A program made the position numbers and the translations under genes. Positions 21,061 to 32,773 of a DNA stretch of 64,000 nt are shown one piece after another. Location: the NCBI RefSeq assembly GCF_020360975.1, contig NW_025408668.1, forward strand, positions 8,246,001-8,310,000, in the 5' to 3' direction. Source of the DNA: Hirsutella rhossiliensis. Taxonomy: Eukaryota; Ascomycota; Sordariomycetes; Hypocreales; Ophiocordycipitaceae. The notes below the pieces were generated by a model, which was not told where the DNA came from, made no database searches, and was given only the letters and a program-made list of their open reading frames with translations. The stretch's first letter is position 1. Each line of letters starts with the position of its first letter.

Positions 21061-23341
21061 ATGTTTCGGAACGCTCTCCGACAGTCCACGCGCGCCGTGG
21101 GCGCCGTCTCTGCCGCCGGCAGGATCGCCGCGGTGAGTCTGCGCAGAGGCCTCGAGCCGCCCGCCAAATCCCATTCGAGATTGCCCACAGCCATCGAAAA
21201 ACAGCCTCTGGAGCTCAATTGGGTCGCTGAGCAGCGAATGCTCTACTTTTGGGCGTCTCTTCCCGACGTGTTCTCGGGTTGGGGGGCTTGGCAGGCTTTG
21301 ACAGTGAGATTCGGCCTTCGGCTAACCTGTCTTTTTGCCAGGTCCGAAATGCCGCACCCGCCGCCATCAATGTTCAGGCTCGATCCTACGCCGCCGACGC
21401 CAAACCCGCGCCGACTGAGGTCTCGTCCATACTCGAACAGCGAATCCGCGGCGTCCAGGAAGAGTCCGGTCTCGCCGAGACGGGCCGCGTTCTCTCTGTC
21501 GGGTATGTGGAGCCCAAAATTCGACTTGAGGCTGGGCAATCAGCAACGTCCTTTCTCACGACAAACAAGAGGACTTCGCGATGGGCTGGAAGAGGTTAGG
21601 GGGGGCACAAGGCTGACGTCGGGATTTCCAGTGACGGTATTGCCCGTGTGCATGGCTTGACCAACGTCCAGTCCGAGGAGCTCGTCGAGTACGTGGTGCC
21701 ACATCCAATGCAGCCCCGCGACCGCGACCAGACACTAACCCCGATGGCTCAGGTTCGCCTCTGGCGTCAAGGGCATGTGCATGAATCTCGAGGCCGGCCA
21801 GGTCGGTGTCGTCTTGTTCGGCTCCGACCGTCTTGTCAAGGAGGGCGAGACCGTCAAGCGAACCGGTGAAATCGTGAGTCGATGCTTGGCATCTGATGAT
21901 GAGGACGTGTGCAAGTCGCTAACACGTACCCCAGGTGGACGTTCCCGTTGGCCCTCAAATGCTTGGCCGTGTCATCGATGCTCTGGGTAACCCCATCGAC
22001 GGCAAGGGTCCCATCAAGACCACGGAGAAGCGCCGTGCCATGCTCAAGGCCCCGGGCATTCTGCCCCGCAAGTCTGTCAACCAGCCGGTGCAGACCGGCT
22101 TCAAGTCGGTCGACGCCATGGTTCCCATCGGCCGTGGCCAGCGTGAGCTGATCATCGGTGACCGTCAAACCGGCAAGACGGCCGTCGTCCTCGACACCAT
22201 CCTTAACCAGAAGCGATGGAACAACGGCAACGACGAGGAGAAGAAGCTCTACTGTGTCTACGTCGCCGTCGGCCAGAAACGATCCACCGTCGCCCAGCTC
22301 GTCAAGACGCTCGAGGAGAACGACGCCATGAAGTACTCCATTGTCGTCGCCGCCACCGCCTCCGAGGCCGCCCCTCTGCAGTACCTTGCTCCCTTCACCG
22401 GTAAGAATTTCCTTTTCCCCTTCCCCTTGAGTCTTCCCTGCCTTATACTTTGAACCGCACATCTTCTGCCCCAAATATTAACCATTTTTGTCTTGCTAGG
22501 GGCTTCTGTAGGTGAGTACTTCCGAGACACGGGCAAGCACTCGCTGGTCGTCTATGACGATCTGTCGAAGCAGGCCGTTGCCTACCGTCAGATGTCACTG
22601 CTGCTGCGCCGCCCCCCCGGCCGTGAGGCGTACCCCGGTGACGTCTTCTACCTGCACTCGCGTCTGCTGGAGCGTGCCGCCAAGCTCAACAAGGACCACG
22701 GCGGTGGCTCCATGACGGCCCTGCCCATCATCGAGACCCAGGGCGGTGACGTGTCTGCCTACATCCCCACCAACGTCATTTCCATCACCGACGGCCAGAT
22801 CTTCCTTGAGTCCGAGCTGTTCTACAAGGGTATCCGACCCGCCATCAACGTCGGTCTGTCCGTGTCTCGTGTCGGATCCGCCGCCCAGCTCAAGGCCATG
22901 AAGCAAGTCGCTGGCTCCCTGAAGCTCTTTTTGGCCCAGTACCGTGAGGTTGCTGCCTTTGCTCAGTTTGGTTCCGATCTCGATGCCGCCACCAAGCAGA
23001 CCCTGTCCCGAGGTGAACGCGTAAGTTTCTGTCGAGCGCCGAGGCCGCCGTGACTTTTACTGACTGCCCTGCCACAGTTGACCGAGCTCCTCAAGCAGAA
23101 GCAGTACTCTCCCATGGCCGTCAACGAGATGGTTCCCCTCATCTTCGCCGGTGTCAACGGGTATCTCGACCCGATCCCCGTCAACAAGGTTCTGCAGTGG
23201 GAGGCCGACTACCTCTCCCACCTGAAGGCCAACGAGTCTGAGCTGCTGGCAACTCTTGACAAGGAGGGCTCCATCAGCAAGGAGACCGAGGCCAAGCTAA
23301 AGGAGATTACCCCGGCGTTCATCAAGAGCTTCCTCGGCTAA
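21061..23341 (+). CDS. ATP1: Mitochondrial F1 ATP synthase subunit alpha
   Basis: Seven-exon model, 553 residues: 21061-21132, 21342-21502, 21632-21688, 21753-21873, 21935-22400, 22500-23020, 23078-23341. The N-terminus ([21 protein letters not shown], then [19 protein letters not shown]) is a mitochondrial presequence. The beta-barrel region carries [15 protein letters not shown] and [15 protein letters not shown]. The P-loop GDRQTGKT is at about 212-219; the catalytic-interface region has [15 protein letters not shown]. It forms the alpha3beta3 ring of complex V in the matrix and binds nucleotide non-catalytically. All exon phases agree and the length is normal. Confidence 0.97.
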
Positions 23342-23920
23342 TCATGTAATCACACATCTCCTCACAAGTTTTGGAGCAAGAGCTGCTGGAGATGCTGCTG
23401 TCTATATCGGAGTTATGTAGCCGTCCTCGATGGAGGCGAGTCGGGGTCAGCCAAGAGAGGGTTTCCGACGGACGCGATGGGTGACTCTGGGGGGTTCGCC
23501 GATCGTACCACCACATGTAAAAATAGAGCTCATTACTCAATCAACGCCCGCGATTTTCATTTGTCTCCGATACTACGGAGGCCCGTACACGACCATACAG
23601 TATATAGTATGCCAGGGGTTTGTGTGCCGGTGTGCGAATGTGGTCAAGTTAAAGTGGCGGGATGGTTGATACGCCATGTCTTGCAGCCTCAGAGCTTCCC
23701 GTGACGAGCATCCCGTGACATCATGTGTATGTAAGGGTTGCTGAGCTCATCGAACCACCCCAGCGGTCCGCACCGGAACTGCATCCCACCTCGACCTGCC
23801 CGACACAGGCCTGGATAGATTTCCCCATGAGCGTCACCTGCTCTCGGTATTTCATTTCGAGCTCCCTTGTATCACGAGGAGCAGCGACAGTACGGCACGG
23901 CGCGGGCGATTGGAGCCGCC
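23342..23920. other. Intergenic region
   Basis: The gap lies between ATP1 and the NAD(P)HX dehydratase gene. I see no RNA gene or repeat. Confidence 0.5.
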
Positions 23921-25402
23921 ATGTCAGCGAGGGACCAGGCGCCGGCGCCCGAAATGTCCGCGGCAACTCGGGACGTGCTGGGCAGGGTGCGGAGGATGAT
24001 CCCGCCCATGCTGGACAAGTTTCACAAGGGTTCGTGTTTCTTGTTTCGTTTATGATTTTCTCGCAGGGGGGGAGGTGTCTCCCCGGGGTCTGACGACGGA
24101 GCCGGGGGTGCCGCTGGTAAGCAGCCATGAAACGGCGGCGCGGGGAAGGAAGAAGATGAAGAAGAAGAAGGAGGATGAGGATGAGATGAAGGGAGATGAA
24201 AAAGAAAAAAAGGCTCGCTGACTGACTTGAGCGGCGCGGCGCAGGGCAGCTGGGCCGCATCGCCGTCATTGGCGGCAGCGAGGACTACACGGGGGCGCCG
24301 TACTTTTCGGCCATGGCCAGCGCGAGGCTGGGATGCGACATGGTGCGTGCCGATGCCGTGATCTGACACGACTCGACTTGGGGGCGCGGGTGGACGTTCA
24401 CGATGATGTCGAGGAAACTGACGGGGGCTTTCTTACACGCAGTCCCATGTCATTTGCACACCGCAAGCCGGCGCCGTCATCAAGACCTACTCGCCCAACC
24501 TAATGGTCCATCCGCTGATGCGGCAATCCCCTTCTTCCTCATCCTCAGCGCAGGACCCCAACCATGACGGCGACGCAGAACACGACGCGGCCCGCATCAT
24601 CGACATGCTTCCGCGCCTGCACGTCCTCGTCGTCGGGCCCGGGCTGGGGCGCGACCCGCGCATGCAGGCCACCGTCGCCCGGGTGGTGCGCGCCGCCCGC
24701 GACAGGGACATGGCCGTCGTGCTCGACGCCGACGCGCTGCAGCTGGTGCAGCGGGACCCGGACCTGGTCAGGGGGTACGCCGGCGCCGTCCTGACGCCCA
24801 ACGTCGTCGAGTTTGGCCGGCTCTGGGACTCGCTCAAGCTCGGACAGCAGCAGCAGCAGGACGGGGCCGCCGGCGAGACGGGCAAAGTCGAGGCCATGGC
24901 CAAGGCACTGGGCGGCGTGACCATTATTCAAAAGGGCAAGGCTGACCTCATCTCCAACGGCAAGTCCACCTTGACCGACGACCTCGAGGGGGGCAGGAAG
25001 AGGAGCGGCGGCCAGGGCGATACCCTGACCGGGTCGGTAGCGACGTTTCTCGGCTGGCGAAAGGCCTACCTAGACGGCATTTGGGACACTGGTGACGATC
25101 GCCTATCGGCCGACGAGATGATGGGACTCGCGGCTTTCGGGGGGAGCGCAATCACGAGGGCAAGAAACCCCCCTTTCAATATCCACTGTCCATATTTGCC
25201 TCCTTCTGTCGCACAAGCGAGGCCAAGTCCAATCGAGAGGACGCAAAGAGCTAACGCCTCAGGGGCATAGGAATCTTCTCGGCTGGCCTTTCTCAAGAGG
25301 GGTCGAAGTCTGCAGGCGAGTGACCTGACCGACGAGGTTCACAATGCCTTCATTGGTCTCTTTGGAGAAATCGACGGCGACTCTGGCTCCTACAAGCTGT
25401 GA
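23921..25402 (+). CDS. ATP-dependent (S)-NAD(P)H-hydrate dehydratase
   Basis: Four-exon model, 351 residues: 23921-24029, 24245-24342, 24443-25159, 25271-25402. This is the CARKD/NnrD repair enzyme that uses ATP to convert damaged (hydrated) NADH and NADPH back to the normal cofactor. Motifs: [17 protein letters not shown] (about 41-56), VVGPGLGRD (about 132-140), [19 protein letters not shown], and the nucleotide/catalytic loop [10 protein letters not shown] near 260. The last intron has a GC donor (AGG|GCAAGA at 25160) and ends GCATAG after CTAAC; joining restores the family's C-terminal [22 protein letters not shown]. Without that splice the protein would lose its conserved tail. The loop has a low-complexity Ser/Gln insert. 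The N-terminus lacks a clear targeting signal. Confidence 0.9.
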
Positions 25403-28400
25403 TGCGATGAGGCGCCCCATGTCCTGCAACGAAAGGCGGCGGTAGCCGCGGGGGTGCTTGATGTTGGCTCGGAGACCATGTCTAATCTTTTTAACATCTC
25501 GTCTCATGCTTCGCTCAGTCTTGTGCCCTCACCGAAAACAGCCTCAAGGCACCGATGGCATGCTCACATGCTCCATTCGCAAGAGCCCAAATACATCCCT
25601 TTGCCAAATCCCCTTTTTCTGAGAGTTGGAAGCAGTCTCTCCAATCCGTGTTTGCAACAGAGATGCCTCTGCGTCGATGATGAGCATTGTGCGGCCTATT
25701 CCCACTGGGCCGGACCGTCGTCAGGCCTACCAAGAACAGCGACACTTGCCACCACCACCAGCGTTCACTTTCGCTTGCCAATGAGACCACTGACCCATCA
25801 TCTTTGACCCAGCTCGTGGTCATGCGGAGAGTCGGCGATATGAGTGCTCCGAGGCATCTCCAAAAGATGACTGAGTGCCTTTGGCCGAGGTCGAGCCTGT
25901 GCCATGGTACCTTCTCCATGAGGCTCACGCTTAAGAGGACATGTATATGCCCATCTCTGACAGGTGTGGGAGCTCCATCCCGCGCCTTTGGGATAGTAGG
26001 ACGCCATCTCCAGCATCATCACCTTGCAGACTCTCCGGCTATGACCCGTTGACGAGACGAAGGGAGGTGCGGTATGATCACCCGTTGGCCCCCCCTCCCC
26101 TTGCGGACAGTGTCAGCACAAGACGACAATATTGGAACCAACGAAAGCACATTTGGGAAAGACAAGCCAGGATACCGCCAAATCGCCTCGCGCCGCTGTA
26201 GCAGACCGCTGTAGAAGACGAGAACCAACAGACATCATCATGCAGCCCAAGGATCGTCTCATGAACCCCTTTTGGGGGGTTGCTGTCATCCGGAGACATG
26301 GTTCAATGGTTGAGTCGAGGGTTGAATCGAGACACGCCAGAGTGCTCGAGCCAGCAGTCTCTAGGTTCAGCTCTTGCCGTGGTATTCCCCCCTCGAGAGC
26401 CAATACTTAAATCGCGCAATATGAGCTTGAGCGAGGGAGAGCCATAAAGGATTCACTCGATCTGCGGGTCACGCTCAGGGCAGCACCCGGGCTGCAAGTG
26501 ACTGCGTCCCAATATGTGGATTCGCTACCCCGTCCCTCCGCAGCCGCTATGTACGTGGCGGTCTCGCGCGAGGGCAGCAGATGATGAATGACGTCTGGAT
26601 GGGCCAGAAGGAGACGAACCATGGTCCAGATGGTGGTGTGGACTGTGGAGATGGTTGGCGAGCGAAAGATGGGTGTTATTTTGCCATGCCTGAGAAATGG
26701 CATTTCATTACTTTGCGACAGGAGGGCTCGAGCCGCGCCCATGGACCTTTGTCGCAAAAATGTTTGACACGATATCGGAGCTAACATTGTGAGCGCCGGA
26801 CAGCACGGACGAGAGGAATCAGCTTGCCCGAGGCAGGGAGAGCCAGGCTGTGGGGAAGGTCGCCCGCACAAGCCAATCGACCGCCGACTAACTAATGAGG
26901 AGATGGATATTGTCACTTGGCTCCCGCAAGCCTAGGCTCGTCTGGTTGCTTTTTCTTTGCCTGGGAACCGTCGCTCTGGCTCATGGCGCAGGGTGTTGAT
27001 CATACCTCGGCATGCTCCTTTCATCGGGTCGGCGCAGTCGCAATCAGCCCGGACGGGTCGGGCGACGACGATAACACGCGGACACAGGATCTCTTTGTCT
27101 CACCTGCCAGAGAAGCCCAAGGCTCCCGTCCGATGGGCCTCGTCGAGTGAAGCAACTCGTAATTCCGGCCACAATGCTCCTATTCGAAGGTGTCCTTGAG
27201 AGATGGTTATGCGAACGGAACGTGGCAGCCAGTGTCAGTCCCTGCGTGCGGAAAGATTTTTTTTTCCAACAGTTCCGAAACAGCAGCTTCAACGCAGCTC
27301 AAAATGCGATCTGCAGGGTCCGATGTTGGCGGTGACATAGAGGGGAGGGGATCTCTAGAATCGGCTGGCGGGGAAAACAAGCAAAGTCGGCTGTGCCACA
27401 CCAAAGTGACGCGAAGGTAGGGCGGCGAAAGCGAGAGAACGGCGGCTGCGGTTGCTGCACCCGAGCGCACCGGCCTTTGGTCTTCCAAGCCGTCTCTGGA
27501 TGGGACCCTTCGTCCAAGCCGCATGGCCCTCTTCTTTTTTTTTTTTTGCTCTTCCTCTTTCCACCTGCTTCATCTCTGCTCCGAATTTGGCTCCTTGTCT
27601 TTGAGGGAACTGGAGGTCCCCGTGAGCAAGACAGGTGATGGATGCCAATTCATGGTCCGGATGGAAGAGGAAACAAGGGCAGGAAGGAGGAAAGATGGCA
27701 GATGCATCCATTTTACTTCGCCCCGCGTTTCCGCAGGCGACTACGGAGTATAGTTTGCGGAGTAGTTTGTGTTGTGGGTGTCAAGAACCAGCTTCCATCT
27801 TGCCATGACTCGGAGAAAATACGGAGCCTGGGTAGGCTTGTGCAGACACCATGTGCTCGAGCACAAGGGGTATATTGTCCTGAAGACGCGGCGTCACCCC
27901 CCGCCCACCCCTCGGTCCAATATAACCTTTCCTGGATGTGGTTGATATAGCTGCATGGGGCATATGCAAGGCAGATGGGCGAGGCCATTGACGTTTTGGC
28001 GAACAGAAGAAGCAATGCCTCTGCTCCGCATGGCTCCTGTCTGGGGGGTATGTACATACCGTTAGCCGGCATCAACACTCCCCCTCCCGGGGCCAAAGCA
28101 GGGCAGAGCCTTCCCTCTCCCCCTCAGTAGAACCAGAGCCTTGGGAGCCCGAGCGGCTGAGACAGCAGAAGAGGGCAGAAAGAGCAATCAGACAATGCAA
28201 AAGATATATTGCACTGTTTCTGCTGCACGACTCATAACAATCTGGCCGTGATACCGCGACGGACGAGTCAAGCATATCTCACAGAGCATTGCAGGAGAGA
28301 AGCCAAACGGTGGCCATGAGCCAAGACGTATGTACTCCGTACGGATATATATGGTGGTGTTGAGCGAGGGCCGTGCGCCTCGAGTCGGCCGCCACAGCCC

Positions 28401-29402
28401 GCCCATAGTGACGGACGGGAACCACCGCTGTGGAGCTGGTTGAGAGGAGTTCGAAGTGTCATGCTGTCGGGTGGAGTCATACTACCGAGTAGTCTGGATT
28501 ATCGACACAAGGAGGCCCTCCCTAGCCCGGGATTTCGCCCGGTGCAAGAGAGCGACCATCTGGGCGCCCGGGAGAAGGATGGAAAGTTCTGGCAAAATCC
28601 CAAGGGCCCGGTTGTTGGACTGAGGCCGAGGCGGAATGAAACGCTGCGCTCGAGGCCGCGTTAGGCGCAGGCTGCAGAGGCGCCCCGCTCTCGGCTGACG
28701 CAGAGAGGCTGTCTGTGGTAGCGAGGCCTTGCTTTGTAAACTGGTTATCACGGGTGGCGATGCGGTGCATGTATACGTGCAGGCCGGGGATGGGGGGAAA
28801 CCCTGCCAGCGTGTCTAAATTCGTAGTCAGCTCGTCAAGCCTCTTTCGAGAAGGCGGACCGCCGCGACAGCTTGCGCTCCCACCGCAGGTTTTGCTTTTG
28901 GACATTCCAACTCCTCCAAGGCTCGCGTCATGGGTTATAGAAGACGGTACAGTACAGGGCAGCTAGTCCGGCGGCCGCGCCAGCACTCGGATCCATGCCT
29001 AGCCGCGCGTGGTGTCTGTTAGTGACTGGGGTTTGCCTCGAAACAGCGGCGTACCCTCAACCGGCTTCGACATACAACTGCAGTTGTCGAGAATGAAGCA
29101 TGTTGGGGCCCAGGTCGCCACTGATGCCAAGTGTCTCGCCGCTGTCTGAGATGCGTCTGTCATGGGCGAACTTGAACTTGGAGGACCGGGACGCACGAGC
29201 CCGCGTATGTACGAACACATGCGGGGCACGAGCAGCAGTTTTCTTTTCTGCTTTGCCGCACGGCGTAGCCGCCAGTACAATCTGCAGTGCGCGTGTCCAG
29301 GTTTGTGGGGGGTGGGAGGCCAAGAAAACGTGTCGACTTTCGCATACTGTGCGCGAGTCGAGCCACGGTAGACCAGGTAGGCAAAGTAGGGTGAAATGCT
29401 CC
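25403..29402. other. Long gene-poor region
   Basis: Four kilobases with no gene I can support on either strand. Open frames such as 26407-26916 (-) and 25515-25928 (-) lack ATG starts, splice structure and motifs. There are short homopolymers (T runs near 27260 and 27535). One ATG-initiated frame at 28522-28905 is listed separately at low confidence. An unannotated non-coding transcript is possible but cannot be shown. Confidence 0.45.
28522..28905 (-). CDS. Doubtful small ORF, 127 residues
   Basis: An ATG-initiated frame beginning MSKSKTCGGSAS and containing SRKRLDELTTNLDTLAG, then Pro/Ser/Ala-rich sequence. There is no known domain and no neighbour that suggests a function. It may be a chance frame or one exon of an unrecognised gene. 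Confidence 0.2.
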   Translation of the reverse strand: MSKSKTCGGSASCRGGPPSRKRLDELTTNLDTLAGFPPIPGLHVYMHRIATRDNQFTKQGLATTDSLSASAESGAPLQPAPNAASSAAFHSASASVQQPGPWDFARTFHPSPGRPDGRSLAPGEIPG

Positions 29403-29420
29403 GTGTGTGTGTGTGTCTGA

Positions 29421-29462
<42 letters not shown>

Positions 29463-29542
29463 GTGCGTGTGTGCGTGTGTGCGTGTGTGCGTGTGTGCGC
29501 GTGTGCGCGTGTGTGTGAGTATGTGAGTGTGTGTGTGTGTAT
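29403..29542. repeat. Long GT/GTGTGC microsatellite
   Basis: About 140 bases of almost pure (GT)n interspersed with GTGTGC units. The minus strand reads as spurious His/Thr-rich frames. This is the longest simple repeat in the window, and alternating purine-pyrimidine DNA of this kind can adopt Z-DNA. Confidence 0.95.
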
Positions 29543-31174
29543 GCACAAGACAGGCCAGCCGTGCAACTAACTGGTCGCATACATAAATGGGGGTGCCATG
29601 GCAGAAGGAAAATGTGAGAGGTGAGAGAAGAGCAACAGGAGAGGGTTTGGCATGCCGCCTCGTCACCTGCCTCGTCGCTAGTAATCATATGAAAAATACA
29701 AGACGACACGATGTTGCCGAAAAAGAAAGCGACCCTCATCATAGGCGAGCCCTTTGACGCCATGAAGCCGAGGAACGGCACGCCACGGGCAACTGTTGTT
29801 TGGTTGGGCAATTTGGTGGTGACTATGGATGGATGGGTGGATGGATGGATGGTTGCCGCGATGCCCCGCTGCTGATCCATTTGAAAGAATCAATGGCCTG
29901 CTCTCAAAGAGCCTGTCTCGCACACAGCCCGCTCTCTGGACAGAGAGAGACAGGAGGAGGGCGAGGGCGAGGGCGAGGGCGAGGGCGAGGGAGAGCCTAG
30001 AGGGCGAGGGAGAGCCTAGAGGGCGAGACGAGTTAGCAGGAGCCGGCGCAAGAGAGAGAGAAGGGAGGATGCGAGCTCGACTGGGCCCGTTGTTATTATG
30101 CACCTGGGCGTCCGAGAGCCCGGTGATCCCTGTCATCCCTGTCATCTCAACGTCTGTGGGTGCCAGGTCTTGGGTCCGGCCGATGGACGAGTGTCGTGGA
30201 CTAGCCGACGACCCTCGGGCTCGGCCGTAGAGCGGAGGCTGGCTTGGCTGGAGCTTGGCTGGAGCTTGTTTGCTTTTTGATGTCAGCCCCTCGTCACTCT
30301 CGCCGCATCTTAAAGACTCCCTCGGCCCCCTCTCCCAGGCGACGAGGGAAACCCCTCTGGATGCTTGCCGGGACTTCAAACACTGAGGGACGAAAAAAGA
30401 AGCTGTTGGCCACGCCCGCCTCCCCTTCTTGGCACCTGCTCATTATCCAGGCCCCTCCTTCCCTCGTGTCCAGTGAGCCGACCGTTTCGACGCAGCAGCC
30501 CAATTAGGAAACCGCGGCACTTACACACTCCTCCTCCTGCCTGCCGTGAGGCTCACCACCCACACCACCCACACCACCCACACCACATACATCGCCCACG
30601 TTCATCGCCCAAATTCATCGCCCACCCACACGGCGCGCTCGAGGCCAATAGTACCAGCTGTCTGTCTCTGTCTCTCGCCTCCTCCTGCTCTCCACGGCCT
30701 GCGCCTCGGTCCCCATCTCGAGCGGCCTCGACCTCCCTCGACACATACCAATCGACAACCCTCGGCTCGCACCGCCACCGCCCTCGTGGCTTCAGGCCCG
30801 TCGTGATACAAAGACGAGCGCATCTGCATTTCATCCCACGCGTCCCAAGATCCAGCACGCCATCATTCCGACCGACTTCTTACCACCACGTCACGGCTTG
30901 TTCGTTCGTCTGCTTTCCGCCACCTGACCTACCCCACGATCACGGCAACCAGTTGTCAACTCACCGGCACTTGCCCGCCTTTTTCACTGCCACCCACACA
31001 CACTCAGTCCCCCTTGACCGCCCAACCCATTCGCCACGCAAACTCGTCTTCTGTTCCCCCGCCTTGCCCTCCTTTGGCGCCGTCCACTTTCCACAACAAC
31101 CTCCCTCACCTTGCCAACGCACCTGCGCATCTGCCGTCTTCACAGCCATCTTTCAACTCTTGTCCGCCGCCTCA
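29543..31174. other. Intergenic region and long C/T-rich leader of the next gene
   Basis: This contains GGAT tetramer repeats (29825-29855), a GAGGGC hexamer repeat (29956-29994), and CACACCACC-type repeats (30547-30590). From about 30365 to the ATG at 31175 the frame of the downstream gene has no stop but also no ATG, and its composition (His/Pro/Ser) looks like leader sequence. Confidence 0.5.
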
Positions 31175-32773
31175 ATGACCAACGGCTTGGACCGCCTCGA
31201 GCGGCTCTTCGCCTACAAGCGTCGAGCTTCTCCAGGCCCAGGCCCTCAGCCTAGCAATGCTGTCCAATTTTCGGAGCCCCAGTTTCCTTCGCCTTCCTTC
31301 ATTCGCCCCAAGACTACTCGAATGGCAGCGCGCGATGAGGTGCGCCTCAGGCAAGCTGCGGGACGCTCTCCCTCCGTGCCGGACATTTTGCCCACGCAAC
31401 GCATGGGCTCGCACGCGCAACCCGACAGCCCGCTCCGCCCCAAGCATATGCCCACTCGTTCTCCTTCGTTCAGCAACCGTCGTGTCGAGCACATTGTTGC
31501 CGGCCTGCGCGACTTCCAGTTTCCCAAACCCTCTGGTCGGGACGAAAGCTCCCCCGCTCCTGCGGCGTGCACCTCTCAGCCACTCGAGATTCCTCAACTA
31601 CCAAGTCCTCGGTGCCGGTCCCCTCTCGAGATAGCCATTCCAACAGGCAGACTGGATACACCGCCTTCTTCGGACCCAGAGGACAATGGCTTGTTCCTGT
31701 CCGCCCCGCCATCCAAAGTGCTTCCGGATATCCCATGCAGAGCCCCTCCTACTCCAGAAGAAACCCCCGAGTTTGGCCCTGTATCCGATTCACAACTCAG
31801 AGGCTCACGGTCGCTCGACACCATCGAAAAATCGGCTTCCAAGGCCCTGCTGAGTGACTTTGGCGATTCGTTCGATCAGCTGTCCCTTCACCGATCGTAC
31901 AGCCAGTCCAGCATAGCCCCTTCCGCCCAGCTCTCTTTCTGCAGCTCGACACTGCGGGAGCCCGACTTCAACGAGTTTCTCAATCTCAGCGACGATGACA
32001 TTGCTGAGTCGACTCCTGAGAGCCCGCTTTTGGAATCCAACGATGAGGCTGAGCCGGCTTTACCACCGATGGGCCTTTCCATCTCATCGTCGCAGCCCCT
32101 CACCTCCTCCCTGCTGACCCTGACGCCCCCGCGCACCAGCCGTCCCGCGGCAGTTGCGGCCTTTGAAGCTGCCCGGATTGCTCGACGCTACGACTTCGAC
32201 CTGGTCTACGTGGTGAACCTGTGGCCCGACCACGCCAGCACTGGCCTTGGTGGCTCGGAATTCGATGGCGCAACAAACGACGATTCAAAAGTGGCTCCCA
32301 AGCCAATGATGGGTCGGCTTCTGGCCGCTCATGGCCTGCATCATGTTCCCTCGCCACTCCAAATCTCCTCCCTCGTGCACACTACCATCCTCCGCTCCGA
32401 CGGTTGGATTGAGTACCGCAATCTCGAGGCCCAAGGCCACGATCTGGCACGTGGCTACGCAAGCGCATTCTACACCGGTCAATACACCAGGTCTGGAGGT
32501 CCTGACGCCAACGGCCCCGTGTCGGGCATCCGCTTGTCTGAGAGGATCGATCGCGGCATCGTTTTCGCCGCGTACCGCAAACCGCGGGCAGGCGAAGACA
32601 GGCTGGGCCGTACCTTGAGCGAAGAGGAGCTCGGAGAGCTACATGGGGAAGCCGAAGCCTTGGTCGAGATGCTCATCGACATTCATGTGGCAAATCGCCT
32701 GCGCCAGCCTCCTACGCAACGCTCAATTCCCGACGAAACCGGGCCCATGCCATTGCAAGGACTGAAGACTTGA
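31175..32773 (+). CDS. Uncharacterised fungal protein with disordered N-terminal half
   Basis: Single exon, 532 residues, from the first ATG in the frame (MTNGLDRLERLFAYKRRAS). Residues 1 to about 320 are Ser/Pro-rich and probably disordered, with acidic patches (NLSDDDIAEST) and many SP/TP sites. From about 325 a folded part begins: PAAVAAFEAARIARRYDFDLVYVVNLWPD, given here to the recognisable core RRYDFDLVYVVNLWP, then SSLVHTTILRSDGWIEYRN, RGYASAFYTGQYTR, RGIVFAAYRKPR and a C-terminal helix. The alternation resembles a GAF/PAS-like sensor fold, but I cannot assign a family with certainty. There is no membrane segment. The minus-strand frames here are shadows. Confidence 0.7.
   Translation: MTNGLDRLERLFAYKRRASPGPGPQPSNAVQFSEPQFPSPSFIRPKTTRMAARDEVRLRQAAGRSPSVPDILPTQRMGSHAQPDSPLRPKHMPTRSPSFSNRRVEHIVAGLRDFQFPKPSGRDESSPAPAACTSQPLEIPQLPSPRCRSPLEIAIPTGRLDTPPSSDPEDNGLFLSAPPSKVLPDIPCRAPPTPEETPEFGPVSDSQLRGSRSLDTIEKSASKALLSDFGDSFDQLSLHRSYSQSSIAPSAQLSFCSSTLREPDFNEFLNLSDDDIAESTPESPLLESNDEAEPALPPMGLSISSSQPLTSSLLTLTPPRTSRPAAVAAFEAARIARRYDFDLVYVVNLWPDHASTGLGGSEFDGATNDDSKVAPKPMMGRLLAAHGLHHVPSPLQISSLVHTTILRSDGWIEYRNLEAQGHDLARGYASAFYTGQYTRSGGPDANGPVSGIRLSERIDRGIVFAAYRKPRAGEDRLGRTLSEEELGELHGEAEALVEMLIDIHVANRLRQPPTQRSIPDETGPMPLQGLKT

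Noticed and set aside
26407..26916. 169-codon minus-strand frame
   Set aside because: It begins at GTG, has no known domain and no splice signals with neighbouring frames.
29057..29880. His/Thr-rich frames on the minus strand
   Set aside because: They are translations of the GT microsatellite in three frames.
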